DNA of 64,000 nt from Thinopyrum elongatum (lineage: Eukaryota; Streptophyta; Magnoliopsida; Poales; Poaceae): positions 70,258,663 to 70,322,662 of the forward strand of contig CM022297.1 in NCBI GenBank assembly GCA_011799875.1, in the 5' to 3' direction. The position numbers and the translations under genes are program-made. The notes under the pieces are model-generated. The model searched no databases, was not told the DNA's origin, and worked only from the letters and a program-made list of their open reading frames with translations. Every line of letters starts with the position of its first letter. Positions within the stretch are counted from its first letter, which is position 1. Positions 10,702 to 22,592 of the stretch are shown piece after piece.

Positions 10702-13700
10702 TGTAACACCCCAAAAATCAGGTTATCGATTTTTGTGCTGTTATTCCTTCCTAGCTTTTCTCTCCCGAATTTTTCCTCTGGAATCTGGTGAGTGACCAGG
10801 TGAATCCAGACAATCTCCAATCTCTCAGTGCAATTCCATGCTCTTGTGCCAGCCAATCTTCCGTCAGCAAATTCCGAACCCTACTGAAACCCTAATTCCA
10901 AAATATCGGAATTGGAAATCCTGCCTTTGTGTTTACAAAGGAGCTACCATTTTCTTTGCTCAGTTGATCCTACCAAAATTTCCAGAGATCATCCTACCCT
11001 CATAAACCCTAGATGTGCAAAAATATTGCTAAGTTATATGCAATATTTCTCATCTAGAATTAATTCCTTTCTCTACCTTTCGGAGGAATTAAATCCAAGA
11101 AAATATCTATCCATCTCCAAAGTTCATGAAAGCTTGTGGACATATTCTTTGTAACCATATTGAGCTCTCATAAAAATATTGGCCATAATTAAATAGGATA
11201 AATTGCATTTTCCTATTTAAACCCAATATTCCAATTTGGGGCCTTTCCAAAGGAACTACCATTTTGGTAGTTAGGAAAAATCCCAAATAAATTGTGGAGT
11301 TTTTCCTATCCATATATTCACCATTTCCATCAATATATCAAGTTCCACCCATTAAATTTTGAGCACAACACCACTTTGCAAATTCTGTCCAGATTTTCAG
11401 TTTGCAAAGGAAGTGCTTGATTCCTTGATCTCCTTGGGCTGAAATTTTGCATGGTGATTCATTATGAGATATCACCCATGGATACCACAAATCAGCTCAT
11501 TCCATCCAGCCAAACTTCCTCAGTAAATTATCTAAGTTTCTGTTCAGATTGCATCATTGTGAAGGAAGTACCATCATAAATGATCAATTTGAGCTGAAAC
11601 TTTTCCAGATATCCTCCATGACCAAATCATCACTCTACACATAAAATCATCCAAATCGATCTAGCCATTTGACCCCGGCATCATCATTTGTATTTCTGGT
11701 CAGTGGGCATGGTAACAAAGGAAGTACCAGCTATCCTTGTACATTTGTGCCCAAATTTTTCCAGCATCACTACCTTAGTGTATTACTAACCCATGCCATA
11801 GATCAGGTCAATAGGTGCACTGTGGTAGCCGCACTACATGGCAAACACTTTGCTGTTGGAACCTGTTTGACCATGGTGCAGTCATCTCAGGCCTCCCTCA
11901 GGTCATTCAGCCGCATAGGTCAACTCAGTGTAGGACGGTGAATAGCCTAGACATGGTTTGGCTTCATGTGAGGCGTGGCAACGCCGTGGCCATGCGGTGA
12001 CCACGGGCAGAGCGTGCCAAACTGGTGCTCTGTGCATTGGAGTTGACGGGAGCTCGTCTCCAGCCGGCTCCAGCATGTCTAGTAGTGTCGTAGAGCTCCC
12101 TAGCGCGTGCGTGATCCATCCAGAGGCCTCTCCCCCTCGTCACCTAGCTGGTGGAGCGCTCGAAGCCTCGGTCGTCGACGAGGAGCTTCTCGGAGCTCCG
12201 TCCATTGTCGGCTAGCTTCATCCCCGAGCTATATATAGCGTGCCCCCGAGCCGACCTCGTCACCAGCAAGCCCCCAGCCTCCACCCTCGAGCCCTCGAGC
12301 TCCTCCCTCCACCATGGCCGCGGCTCTGCCGCCGTTGCCCTTCAGCCATTTCGGCGCCTTGACCTCTTCCCTCCCCCTCTGTTCGTGTTCCCGGCCTCCC
12401 CTGACTCCCCGCGAGTCGCCGCTGTCTCGAGCTCAGGCGGAGGAGCCCTACCGCCATGCCCCCTCCTCCGGCCGTGCCTTGACCTCGGCCCGAGCCGCGG
12501 CGCCGTCGCTGTGGTCCGCCCCGAGCGGCCCCGAGGACACCTGCGGGCGCGGTGTTGGGTGGCCGAGCCCCTCCGCCCGCCCGCCGGCCCTGAGGAGCGG
12601 CGAGGCGAAGGCCACGCGAGCAGCCGGCGAGGCCCGAGCCACCGTGGCACTCTCCTCTGTTTGGTCGGGAAGACTTGGGAAGAGAAGACAAGAGAGAGAG
12701 AAAGAGATAAGGCGGGGCCCACACGTCATTGAGATAAAGAAAGTCAACCCGGGCCCGCTGGTTTAAAGTGAAAACGTATTTTAGGGAGTACGTCTTCTGA
12801 CTCCGAAGGCGTATTTTTCCAAAGGCGTTTTCCTTTTTTCCAGCTGCCGGCCGAATCTATTATATAGAAAACGTTCGCTGGTTAAGAGCTAAAATGGACA
12901 GATTTTGTCTGTTTTAACGCTTAACGAACGAACGGCTCTAACTCCGTGACCGTAACTCCGATTGAGGTAAAACCAACGCCCACGTCTTCGTCTCGTCGAG
13001 CCCGTTCCAATGCCATCATTTTCATAATGATTTCACACTGTGAAAATGACCATTTTTCCCTTGCCCCTAATCAGCCTCCTTCGAGAGGGAAACTTTTCCA
13101 GCGAATCTTTCCGGAGTTTTATCGCACTTCCACCCGGCGTATTCCTCTACCCCAGGCAAGCCAACCTCTTATCATGAGCTCCAGACTTGCGTGATGACTT
13201 TGCTTGTACCCTGTGTGTTAATCATAGTACATCTGTATCACCTGTTAGTCTGCTCTTGCATACACCTGTTATGTCATCTGTATTAGATGTCAGCATTACT
13301 TTTCATCTAATGCCATGACCAGTTTTCATGCCATATCTTGCCATGCTAGTAACAATATTTTAAATACCGTTATCATGTTAGTGCCATGATTCGATCTCAT
13401 GCCATGTTTGTCAATGTTGATATGATTCTGCTGTGTTGATGTTAAGTGGCTGTTCACACTTACAATTGTTGAGGTAATGGTGCAATGATGGAGATGCTAA
13501 TTGAAGTACAGAACTAAACGTAGTGGTTGATCTTGAGTCACCTGTCCGGGCTTATTCGTGCAACCACATTCGCCGGTATGGGACGGCCTTGACTTGGTCT
13601 GGCTCGGTGCTCTTTCACCGGTACCTCCAAAGAGGGAGGGTTATGCGTGCGTGCTGCCCTGATCAGGTAGACGGCGATAACCCTGTGAGCCCAGTTGGGT

Positions 13701-14768
13701 TGTTTAACCCGGGAGTCCCCGTTTGGGACAGTTTAGTTAGGCCACGACGGTGGCAGGTGTCACGAGGTGACAAGGGGCCACCCAGGGCTTGACTCCGGGG
13801 GAGGATGATTGCCGGTGGTACGATGGGAGAGTCACGGGTCAGGCAGGTTTCGTTGGAGCAACGCTGGTCCACCCGAATGGGATCATGAGGTCAGTGCTCC
13901 ATAGTGTGGGTAAAGTGCGCAACCTCTGCAGAGTGTAAAATCTATTCGAATAGCCGCGTCCACGGTATTGGACAGCCCGTCCAGACCTCACTAGGTGATC
14001 AACCGTAATGATGATTATAATGGTGAAAGAACTTGCCCTGCATAGACGTCAGATGTTGTCAGAAATATGGTATGATAGCCATGGGATGGCTATGGAAGAG
14101 ATGATCAGATGACCGAGAGACTTGGATTTGGATCAGGTTCAGATTGGACCATGAGATTATTCGGAATACGGATTATTTACTTGATACATGCTTTATTTTA
14201 CTGTACTTTATTTCAGTAGTTGTTGTGCTAGATAACCCCGTTATGTCGTGATGATCAATGCTGCTAGATGTTTAAACATGTCAGATAATCTGGCTATGAC
14301 ATGATAATTAATAATGCTAGATAGGTATGCTATGCCATGCTTGATTCATGTTTTCCTGTCAATTCCATGCCATGTTTAGAATGAATCTCTTACATAGCAT
14401 AGGGCTTGCTTTGTCACCTGCTTGTTTGGATGCTATGTATTTGGTTGTCTTGCGAGTACATTCAAAGTACTCACCTGGCCTTGCACGTGGCCAGTTGCAG
14501 GAGAAGATCCATCATGCTAGATCGTAACCCAGCCAGCCCTGTGAGTTGTGGAGCCCAGCCAGAGACGTCGTTGCCATTGAACCAAGACCTTCGCTGCCAT
14601 ATTAGTTAGCCTTGGAGCTATGTAATATTGTTGTAAGCAACAGTATTGTAATACTCCATTCTATTTAATAAAGCCATTTTGTGCCTGGAATTGTTGTATC
14701 ATGTCTTTGACATGCGCCAGGTCTTATCCTGGGGCTGGCGTGCGTCGGCCCTCTATCGGGGTGCCACA
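10702..14768 (+). mobile_element. Solo LTR (4,067 bp) of a third gypsy-type family, inserted in LTR of element C
   Basis: It begins TGTAACACCCC and ends GGGGTGCCACA. It is flanked by identical five-base duplications TGGTG at 10697-10701 and 14769-14773. Removing it rejoins element C's LTR exactly: the 58 bases 14774-14831 match 21490-21547 with a single difference. There is no internal region, so it is a solo LTR left by LTR-LTR recombination. It holds a TATA-like box (12230-12237), CTCTGCAGAG followed by TATTCGAATA (13924-13952) and GAGTAC-N7-GTACTC (14454-14472). A GC-rich stretch at 12100-12720 gives long overlapping frames on both strands without protein signatures. Confidence 0.92.
12230..12237 (+). 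promoter_or_regulatory. Putative TATA box of the solo LTR
   Basis: TATATATA is followed by GCGTGCCCCCGAGCC, the same downstream CCCGAGC seen in the other two LTR types. Confidence 0.5.
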
Positions 14769-14773
14769 TGGTG

Positions 14774-14831
14774 GTAACACGAGGGCTTAAATTTCTGGGA
14801 TATGTTGTGTCCCCGAAATCCGGCCCCGACA
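14774..14831 (+). repeat. Last 58 bp of element C 5' LTR
   Basis: It ends CCCCGACA and matches 21490-21547 with one mismatch. It is separated from the rest of the LTR only by the solo LTR insertion. Confidence 0.92.
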
Positions 14832-14835
14832 GCCT

Positions 14836-14851
14836 TGGTATCAGAGCCAGG
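14836..14851 (+). other. Primer-binding site of element C (tRNA-iMet)
   Basis: TGGTATCAGAGCCAGG lies four bases after the LTR end. It is the exact complement of the plant initiator tRNA-Met 3' end. Confidence 0.93.
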
Positions 14852-15209
14852 CTGACCATTGGCTAATCCTATCTTAGCCTGGTCACTATCCCTAGGTTTC
14901 CACACCGCCCGCATCCTTTCCTGTCCTCCGTCAGGCCATTCCATCGAATAAATCCTACACAGTGGCCAGCCGACATCTTTTGATAATCGGTGCCCAACCT
15001 ATCCCCCTAACCGACAACCACAGTAATACGTCACATTTTGTGATTTGTATCTGTGACTTTGACTCCGACCACTCTAGAGCAGAGCCGATACCCAGAATCG
15101 TAACCCTGCTGATTTATGTTTCCTAGCCCAGGCACTATATAGGAGACCACTCTCGTGTCCATAACTAGCATCCCTCACCTTGTACACCGCCTCCACCACC
15201 ATTTCCCCC

Positions 15210-15842
15210 ATGTCGCACCTTGGGATTCATTTGAGAACCCCAGATGCAACCCCGGGCAGTTTTGTCAAGATATTGTGGGATTTCACCCGCAACACTCTTG
15301 GCACCACTCAGCCACCCCAGTACGAGCTGTTCAAATCGAGGATCAATCACAACGCCTCGAAATATTGGGCAGTCGCGCACATCCCACCAGTAGACCCTAA
15401 CCAAGGCCCTACAAGTGTCGTCTTCATCGGGAAATCTATGCCAACTTCAGAAATGGCTATAGAAGTTACTGCCTACGAAGCAATTACCCGCCTCTGGTAC
15501 GCAGTGCCCCGTGCCAGCGAAAGGGGGTATTACTACTTCCCGAGCCGTGCAACACCCGGAGAAGAAGCATCTTTTCCCTGTAGACAATCAGAGAGAGACC
15601 CAATGCTAGCCAACCTTGTTCAATATGTCATCACGCAGGAGTGTCTGACCCAGCAAGTGATGGACTTCCTCCAGACTCTTGCTATTCTGAATCCTCAGAT
15701 CACCATTGGCGGACCACTGTCGCTAGACCAAGGAGGGAACGTTCTCCGACTCCTCCATCCACTTTCCCCAGGGGAAGAAGAATGTGTCCCAATGCCGGGA
15801 ATATTTCCTCAGGACCCTATCGATTTTACCTTTGTACCGTAG
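15210..15842 (+). CDS. Accessory ORF (aORF) of element C, about 210 aa
   Basis: This is an intact frame from the first in-frame ATG (15210; an upstream TTG at 15180 is less likely) to TAG. It shares its central block (FIGKSMPT then AYEAITRLWYAVP, with a following YYYFPSR strand) with the aORF of element A at 2744-3316. The C-terminal part is an acidic, leucine-rich helix (LANLVQYV, MDFLQTLAIL). No enzyme motif is visible. It is the only intact coding sequence left inside element C. That a gag-pol-less element keeps this frame open hints at a role in cis or at recent origin. Function is unknown. Confidence 0.75.
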   Translation: MSHLGIHLRTPDATPGSFVKILWDFTRNTLGTTQPPQYELFKSRINHNASKYWAVAHIPPVDPNQGPTSVVFIGKSMPTSEMAIEVTAYEAITRLWYAVPRASERGYYYFPSRATPGEEASFPCRQSERDPMLANLVQYVITQECLTQQVMDFLQTLAILNPQITIGGPLSLDQGGNVLRLLHPLSPGEEECVPMPGIFPQDPIDFTFVP

Positions 15843-17064
15843 GGACCATGGTTGTGTTCAACAGTCTAGCGTTTAATTGCATAATTTGGTGTCTGTGTTG
15901 CATCTTAAGGATTTACCCTATGAGTGAATTGATTGGTTGCAGTTGCGTATGAGTAATTTGCTTACCATATTTTATAATGGATTTTTCACCCTTAGCGAAT
16001 CTCGGATTTAAATTTTATTAAGGACCACTGCGAATATAATTTTTGCAAACACAGAATTAATTCACGCACCGCCACGACACCCGGCTTACAATCACACTCA
16101 CTCCACTACATGCACTAAGTGTAGAAACACACAAACACACTGGCACCTAATCAACCGCCTCACACACCAGACCACTCTCATCACACCACCAATTTTTCTG
16201 AAGAAATTTTTTTGGGTTTTCTTTTATTTCTACAGAGCTGCTGCGGAACGCACTAACACTCACCCGTAACCACCACCGATGCCTAATTCTCATGGTCACC
16301 GCCGCCTCAAAGAACCACCACTCGAGCGGCGGCATCACGGCGATCATCAAGGATCATCGCGCATAGGAGCAGCAAGAACCCGAGCAATGCCGCCACCGCT
16401 CCGGACATGAGAATCGTAAACCACCCCGGAAGCACGTCCTCCATTTGAGCCCCGTCCGAGCTCCTGCGAACAGAAAAGGAGGAGGAAGAAGAAGTGAGTC
16501 CAGGTGAGATGAATAAGAGAGTAAAATTGCGTTCGTTTTATAGCTCGGACTCAGTGCATGGTGAACGAGGTCCACCAGCGCCGCTCATCGCCCGATCACC
16601 GGTGTTTGGAGGAGAAATCGCGAGCAGTGCTGACAAGGTGCTGGCCCGCGAGGTGAGTGCACGCTGCACCGGCAGCTTGCACGCCGCGCACTACCACAGT
16701 ACGGCCCTAGATACCCTACGCGCTAGACACCGCAGGTGGAGAAGGCACACGAGAGGGAGAAGGAGAAGAGAGCCGAAGGAAGAAGAAGAGACTGACAGTG
16801 GGCCCTGGATCCACCCATCAGCCGGAGAGAGCACTGTGCACTGGAGTACGGCAAGCGAATTTTGGAATTTACACTTTTTCCAAATTTGTCGCAACAGTCA
16901 CAGTAGAACCACAGCACCAGTGCCCCACTATAGTTACACCAATTATCAGGAGCACACGTCAACTATGCCTAAATGGGTTATTTTAAATAGCTTAGGAAAA
17001 TCTCCTCGAAAGGTGGGATTAATTTTGGTGACCACCTAACAAATCTCGAGGACGAGATTTTCTT
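15843..17064 (+). other. Remaining internal sequence of element C
   Basis: About 1.2 kb with no long coding frame that I recognise. 16000-16500 is rich in CAC/ACC, and 16490-17040 gives a 181-codon frame with no family signature. The last part (17030-17064) encodes the string NLEDEIFL that normally lies at the integrase end of wheat and rice gypsy elements, so a trace of the pol 3' end survives the deletion. Confidence 0.6.
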
Positions 17065-17077
17065 AAGGCGGGTAGAG
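17065..17077 (+). other. Polypurine tract of element C
   Basis: AAGGCGGGTAGAG is followed by TT and the 3' LTR start. The usual form in this class is a G-richer run; here one C interrupts it. Confidence 0.7.
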
Positions 17078-17079
17078 TT

Positions 17080-20000
17080 TGTAACAACCCAAAAATTTAA
17101 TCATGTTTTTACTAAATAAAAATGTGTCCAGAAATAAAATTTTGGATTATATTAAGTCTTTTGTTATTTTCAGGGTATTTTTCTGTTTCTGTTTTCCAAA
17201 AATTCTTCCCTCCATATAGAATTTTTTTTAAATGATATTGTGGCTTTGGGAGTTTTCTTAAACCATTTCATTACTACTTTAATAACAATAGGAATTATTT
17301 TCATAATAAAAATTGCCCCAAAACAATTCTTTTAATAGCTATTTCTATATTTTAAATGCCTCTGTTGCACTACAACTATTTTAAATAATTGTTTTAAAAT
17401 ACCACAAAAATTATGAGGGGTCATGTGATGCCTACAGATCACTTTTATACAAAAACCCAACCTGGTGTTTTGAAAATTTTGGGTGAAACAATCCCTTTTC
17501 ATTTCTGTCCCATTTTTGAGTTTCAACTACAACCCCAATTTTCCTTCCTCCAAAAATCTTGAAATTTTTCCCACTTCTAGTACTTCCAAACAAACCCCTT
17601 AAGTCCAAAATTTTAGCTCCATTGGAATCTTTTTAGTTCACCAAATATTCCTCTGTAGTTTCTATCCAGAAACTAAATTCTTCAAAATTTGCACTAGCAA
17701 GTATCTCTTTTTGCCAAACCAACTCCACCATAATCTCTATCATCCAGTGAGACACCATACAGTCAATTTTCATAGTCATCAGATGCACCTAGATCACCTT
17801 AGCATTCTGTTAAACAGATTGTGTGCATGCCAGGAATTTTGCATCTATCTAACTTGCTTTGCACACTTGCTCTTTTGGCCAAACTAACATGTCCACCAAC
17901 TCTAGCTTGTCCAAGAGCATCACACTGTTAAGTTTCAGTGGCAACAGATCCTTCTAGGGTGTCCTGGCATTTCGTTGAACACCCTGGGCGCGTGCACTAC
18001 GCGTGGCCAGAGCGCCAGGACTGCAGGCTCTGGCATTGACCTGCTGCTACCCTCTGCTGCTACCCACGTTCGCCCTAGCCTTCCCATGGATCAGCTGATC
18101 CACCCTGAGCCCCAACGACACCCTCCCCGTCCTCTAGCACCGCCCTTCGCCGGCCAGCACCGGCCACATCCGCCGCACGTCGCTGTCACCACCGCCCGTG
18201 ATGCGTGGCTCACCTCCGAGCCGTCCAGCTCCTCCCGGGCGTAATTGCAGCCGCCATCGCCCATTCCTACCTCCACCGGCCACGCACAGACCCTGCTGAC
18301 CTCTCCACCACCTCATCTATTATCAATGGCCGTCGCCGCAGTCAGCTCGGGCACGACACCGCCCGAGCCACTCGACCTCGCCAGCATGCCCTCCCCTCCT
18401 TAATGGCTAACCACTGCCCTCACCTAACTCCGCCAACCACCTCACCGACCCAACGGCCTCGCCACCGTCCATGTTGCGCCATTAATGGCCTCCGCAACCG
18501 TAGCCGTTCTCTGGAAGCTACGGGCCGGCATCCCTCCCCTATATAAAGGCCACCCCCGAGCTCCTTCCCCGCACAGCACCATACCCCTCTCTCCAGTAGC
18601 ACCCCGAGCCAACCGCTGATCTCGGAGACGACCTCTTCCCCGTCTCTGGCCGAAACCACCGCCACCACCACTCGGTTGATTCCGACGCGAACGACGCCTC
18701 CCCCTTGCATTTTTTTTCCACCATACACCTCCTGGATCACCCGCAAGACCATCCCATCCATCAATTTCACCAAACGGAGCTCGTGGATGGAATTCCTCTA
18801 CCGTTCGACGCCATCGTTCACCGGGAAGCTCGCCGTCGACGACCCCATGCTCCCCGGCAACCACAATAGGTACCCAGAGGACGGCCTCGGTCTCCTGGAC
18901 CCAACGGTGACCTCAGCTCGCCGAGGGACCTCACCGTTCGCCGGCGACGATCGCCAGAGCGCCGCCTCCTCTCAGCCAGGGGAGAAGGCGCGATGCTGAC
19001 CTGTCAAACCTGACCGGTGGGGTCAAGGGACCCACTGTCAGTGACTCACTGCTCACTGTGTAAGTGGACGCGGGTTCTGCAGAGGCCGCCTTCGCGCGAA
19101 GGAAACGTACTTCCCATGTATGTTTTCGACGTCGGTGTCCTCCCGCGTAGCCCAACGGATGGGCCAGGCCAAGTGGCGCCTCGCGGCTATACAGCGCGCA
19201 GGGCGCACTTCTGCTCCTTTTTGTTTTTCTTTTCAGTAAACTTTCAATAATTCCACAGCCTCCATTTCAAATCCCAATCCAGTGATTCAAATTTCTAAAC
19301 GCTGCTAAAATCATGGTCTATTATTTAAGCCTAGGTGAACATTTTTCCTAGGCTTTGTACCTACTGAGCACTATTAAATAGTCCATTTCTTTATTCTTTT
19401 CAACTTAGAAATTCTCTAAGTAAATCATCTGGACTCCAAATGAATTGATTCTTTTTCTGTTATTTTTGATTTTTCATCTAGTTTATTTTAGTATTTATTT
19501 GAAAAATATTTGAAATAACTTTTAGTACTTTTTTGAATTATGTGGTAATTGCTATAATCTTTAAAATAGGAAAAATGGAGGGAAGAAACTTTTCAAACTT
19601 TTGGAGTGCACCCAATATTTCTGCATGCTCAAGGCAAGCATCTTGAACACTTGATATGGTGAATTTTATAGTTGTTTGTTTGCAAGAATAATTGCATCAT
19701 GAATATGTTGAATTCAAATAAAACTGGCATATGGCTATATATGCATGCATGTAGTGTTGGCATGTTTCATCGTACCGTGCATCGTGTACTCGTCATGACT
19801 AACCTGCAGGAGCAGGCATAAAAGAAATACCATTACCGGCAGAAGGGTGATCACGTTGGAGCGTGGTTAGGCCTTGTTTGGTTATGCATGTGGAGCATGC
19901 AAGGGCTGTGGCCCTGTCTTGGTGTTGCTACTGAAGGAATACTTTGTTGCGCTAACCACTATAGGATATAATTGAGCCTCCTGAGTCGGCCGTAGATCGA

Positions 20001-21547
20001 GTCTTGTTCCGGTAACCCCCATACTTGATTCGTGCTGCCACTTGTCCCTGCCACAGGTGGGGTATGGTTTAGTAAGTTGTTAACCCCTTTCCATGCACAC
20101 ACCGTACAGAGGGCCACGATGAGGGTTTCCAGGGCCATGGACTAAATCCTGTCATCGGGTCAGGGGGCATGGGTGTTTTCGGTTGTGACCGAGAGGGGGT
20201 GCCCCCTTGGAATCTGCATGTGTTAATAGTGATCCCATGCAGGACGTTGGTCTCCCCGTCTTAGAGTTTTTCTTGAACGATGCTTGGGGTGATTCCTGGC
20301 ATCCGAAAAGTTAATCTGGTGTGTGCTGGTCTGGTGTGTTTTCAACCCAAAGACCGTAAAGGGAATTAGTCAGTGTCATGGTACTGACTAAAGAAATCCC
20401 TTACTTGTGGGTAAAGAGTACACCCTCTACAGAGTTTAAACCTATTCAAATAGCCGTGTCTGCGGTTAAGGGCTACAGTCTGGGTTGGTCAAGTGTCGGT
20501 CTCCGAAGGAAAATAATTATGACATGCCTGAAATATTTTGCGGGATAATTATTGACACCCTGAGGCTACCACGAATATTATGCTATGCACGTTAATATTA
20601 TTATGGTTATGCATATTATTGAGGACTAACCCGTTTCTCTTATTTTGTATTACCTGAGTGTCTCAGGGGCTGGCTAGACTACCCCGGGCACTCAATTTTA
20701 TTTTCAAGACCTCTCGTGGCGTCTCTCGAGTTAACAGGCGGTTTATCCCGCCACTACTCTTGTGGACACCCGATTGGCATTTCTCTTCAAGTCCAACCGT
20801 GGCGTCACTTGACACCAGACTGGCATTTCTTTTCAAGACCTCTCGTGGCGTCGCTTGAGTTCTCGGATGGTCCTGTCTCGTCCGATTTCTCTTTTAGACA
20901 CCCGTTTGGCATTTCTCTTCAAGACCTACCGTGGTGTCATTTTAGACATCCGACCGGCATTTCCTTTATTTTATTTTCCTTTAACTTTCCTTGTTTATCA
21001 ATAATATTTTTATATATCCAGTTATTTGCACATGCTAATATGTTATCATGCCATGATTTAATTCCTGACAGCATGCCTTTAAGTCCATTATGAGCATGCA
21101 CATATAATTTTTAATTCAACTTGATCACATAATATCTGCTGCATTCGGTATATCATCTGTTCATGATGTTTGCGAGTACATTCAAACGTACTCACAGGCT
21201 TGTCCCTAGCTATTTACTTGGCCAGGTCAGGATTTCTTCGAGGAGTACCACCGCGACATTCGTGCGGAGCCTAGGATTAGCGGCCACGCGGATAGGAGTT
21301 ATCCGGGTCAGCTGTTCCTGTGGGAATGGAGCCCCATCGACGTTGGAGAACCACGAGTCATTTCCGTCATCCACCACCGGAATCACTATTGTATCATTAG
21401 ACCTTTATGGTCTTGTATCCAATTCTTGTAATAGTTTGGTAATCTGTAACAAGGACGTGTCCACCAGTAACAGTAATCCTGGGCTTGTGGTAACACGATG
21501 GCTTAAATTTCTGGGATATGTTGTGTCCCCGAAATCCGGCCCCGACA
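17080..21547 (+). repeat. 3' LTR of element C, complete, about 4.47 kb
   Basis: It starts TGTAACAACCC after the polypurine tract and ends CCCCGACA. From 18235 onward it matches the 5' copy at 7436-10701 and 14774-14831. The first 1.15 kb has no partner in the window because the corresponding part of the 5' LTR is off the left edge. TATATAAA is at 18540-18547. The CTCTGCAGAG palindrome has decayed to CTCTACAGAG (20425-20434). GAGTAC-N8-GTACTC is at 21174-21193. CAAAT at 21548 would be the target-site duplication. Confidence 0.92.
18540..18547 (+). promoter_or_regulatory. Putative TATA box in 3' LTR of element C
   Basis: TATATAAA, identical in context to 7741-7748. In the 3' LTR it could drive read-out transcription to the right, toward the B3-like fragment. 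Confidence 0.5.
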
Positions 21548-21599
21548 CAAATTCTAGTGAATTGTGCTATCTACTTTTACCATGCAATCTGTTGCTCTA

Positions 21600-22345
21600 G
21601 TGTATATGTTCTATATGTCGTGCAATGTGGTGATCACTTATTAACTGTTTGGTTAATTAGTGTCCTGTTCAGTTAACTGTTTGGTTCAATTCTGCAAATG
21701 TGATGTTCAATTCTTCAGGGTGCAATTTTGTAATGTCTTCCATGTGAGAAATAAATCGAATTTATCTTTACAAAATACATGATAAACAAATACAATTGCT
21801 ATATTTCCAAGTTGTCAAGCATGCTTGGTTTGGTTAATTGTCTGATCTTCTAGTATGTTATACATTGTGCAATGTGGTGCTCAGTTAACGTTTGTTTCAT
21901 TTGTTGTGGTGTTTAGTTAACTGTTTGGTTCAATTCTGCAATGCGATGTTCAATTGTTGTGGGTGCATTCTGTTATTGTATACCATGTGAGAAATAAATC
22001 AAATTTGGCTGTACTAAATACATGAGAAACAAATACAATTGCTATATTTCCAAGTTGTTAAGCATGCTTGGTTTGGATAACTGTCTGATCTTCTATTAGG
22101 AGTATGTTATATTGTGCAATGTGGTGCTCAGTTAATGTTTGGTTCATTTGTTGTGGTCTTTAGTTAACTGCTTGGTTCAATTCTCCAATGCGATGTCCAA
22201 TTGTCGTGGGTAGAATTTTGTATTGTTGTGCATGTGAGGAATAAATCGAATTTGGCTGCACTTATTACATGAGAAACATATACAATTGCTATATTTCCTA
22301 GTTCTTAATCATGCTTGGTTTGGATAAATGGGTTTTCCATGTGGC
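21600..22345. repeat. Tandem repeat, about 245-bp unit, three copies
   Basis: Copies start near 21661, 21908 and 22155. Each carries AGTTAACTGTTTGGTTCAAT, a run TGAGAAATAAATC, ACAAATACAATTGCTATA and a GTGCAATGTGGTG element. The copies are diverged by several substitutions and short indels. There is no coding potential. It lies directly between element C and the B3-like fragment. Confidence 0.8.
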
Positions 22346-22592
22346 TTTAATTAATCTGATGAATCTGCAATGTGCTTATTTTTCATCAACATATTTCACT
22401 AATAGCATGCGAACCCTCACTTAACCTGATCACTAACTACCTTATATGTGTTGCACGGAAACAATGGGAAGCACTGAGGTTCACAATCGAGGTTTGCACA
22501 TGCATGGTCCTTTGTCTAATAGCACATTATTGTGCAAATGTAGGAACCATTCTAATATTTAGGTTTTTAACAATTTGGTCTTGCACATGTAG

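Larger units (their letters stand above)
7436..21547 (+). mobile_element. Nested gypsy-type element C (gag-pol deleted), 5' LTR broken by two insertions
   Basis: Visible 5' LTR pieces are 7436-10701 and 14774-14831. The primer-binding site is 14836-14851, the accessory ORF 15210-15842, the polypurine tract about 17065-17077 and the complete 3' LTR 17080-21547. The internal region is only about 2.25 kb and has no recognisable gag, protease, RT or integrase apart from the usual integrase-end string upstream of the polypurine tract. It therefore resembles a large-LTR non-autonomous derivative that depends on a full-length relative. The start of the 5' LTR is off-window beyond element A. Confidence 0.85.

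Noticed and set aside
12151..12766. Several overlapping long frames on both strands
   Set aside because: High GC lowers stop frequency. All frames are Pro/Arg/Ser-rich and lie within a solo LTR.
10702..14831. Solo LTR read as the 5' LTR of the element with primer site 14836
   Set aside because: Its sequence does not match the 3' LTR at 17080-21547 except over the last 58 bases, and the exact TGGTG duplication at 14769-14773 places its end at 14768.
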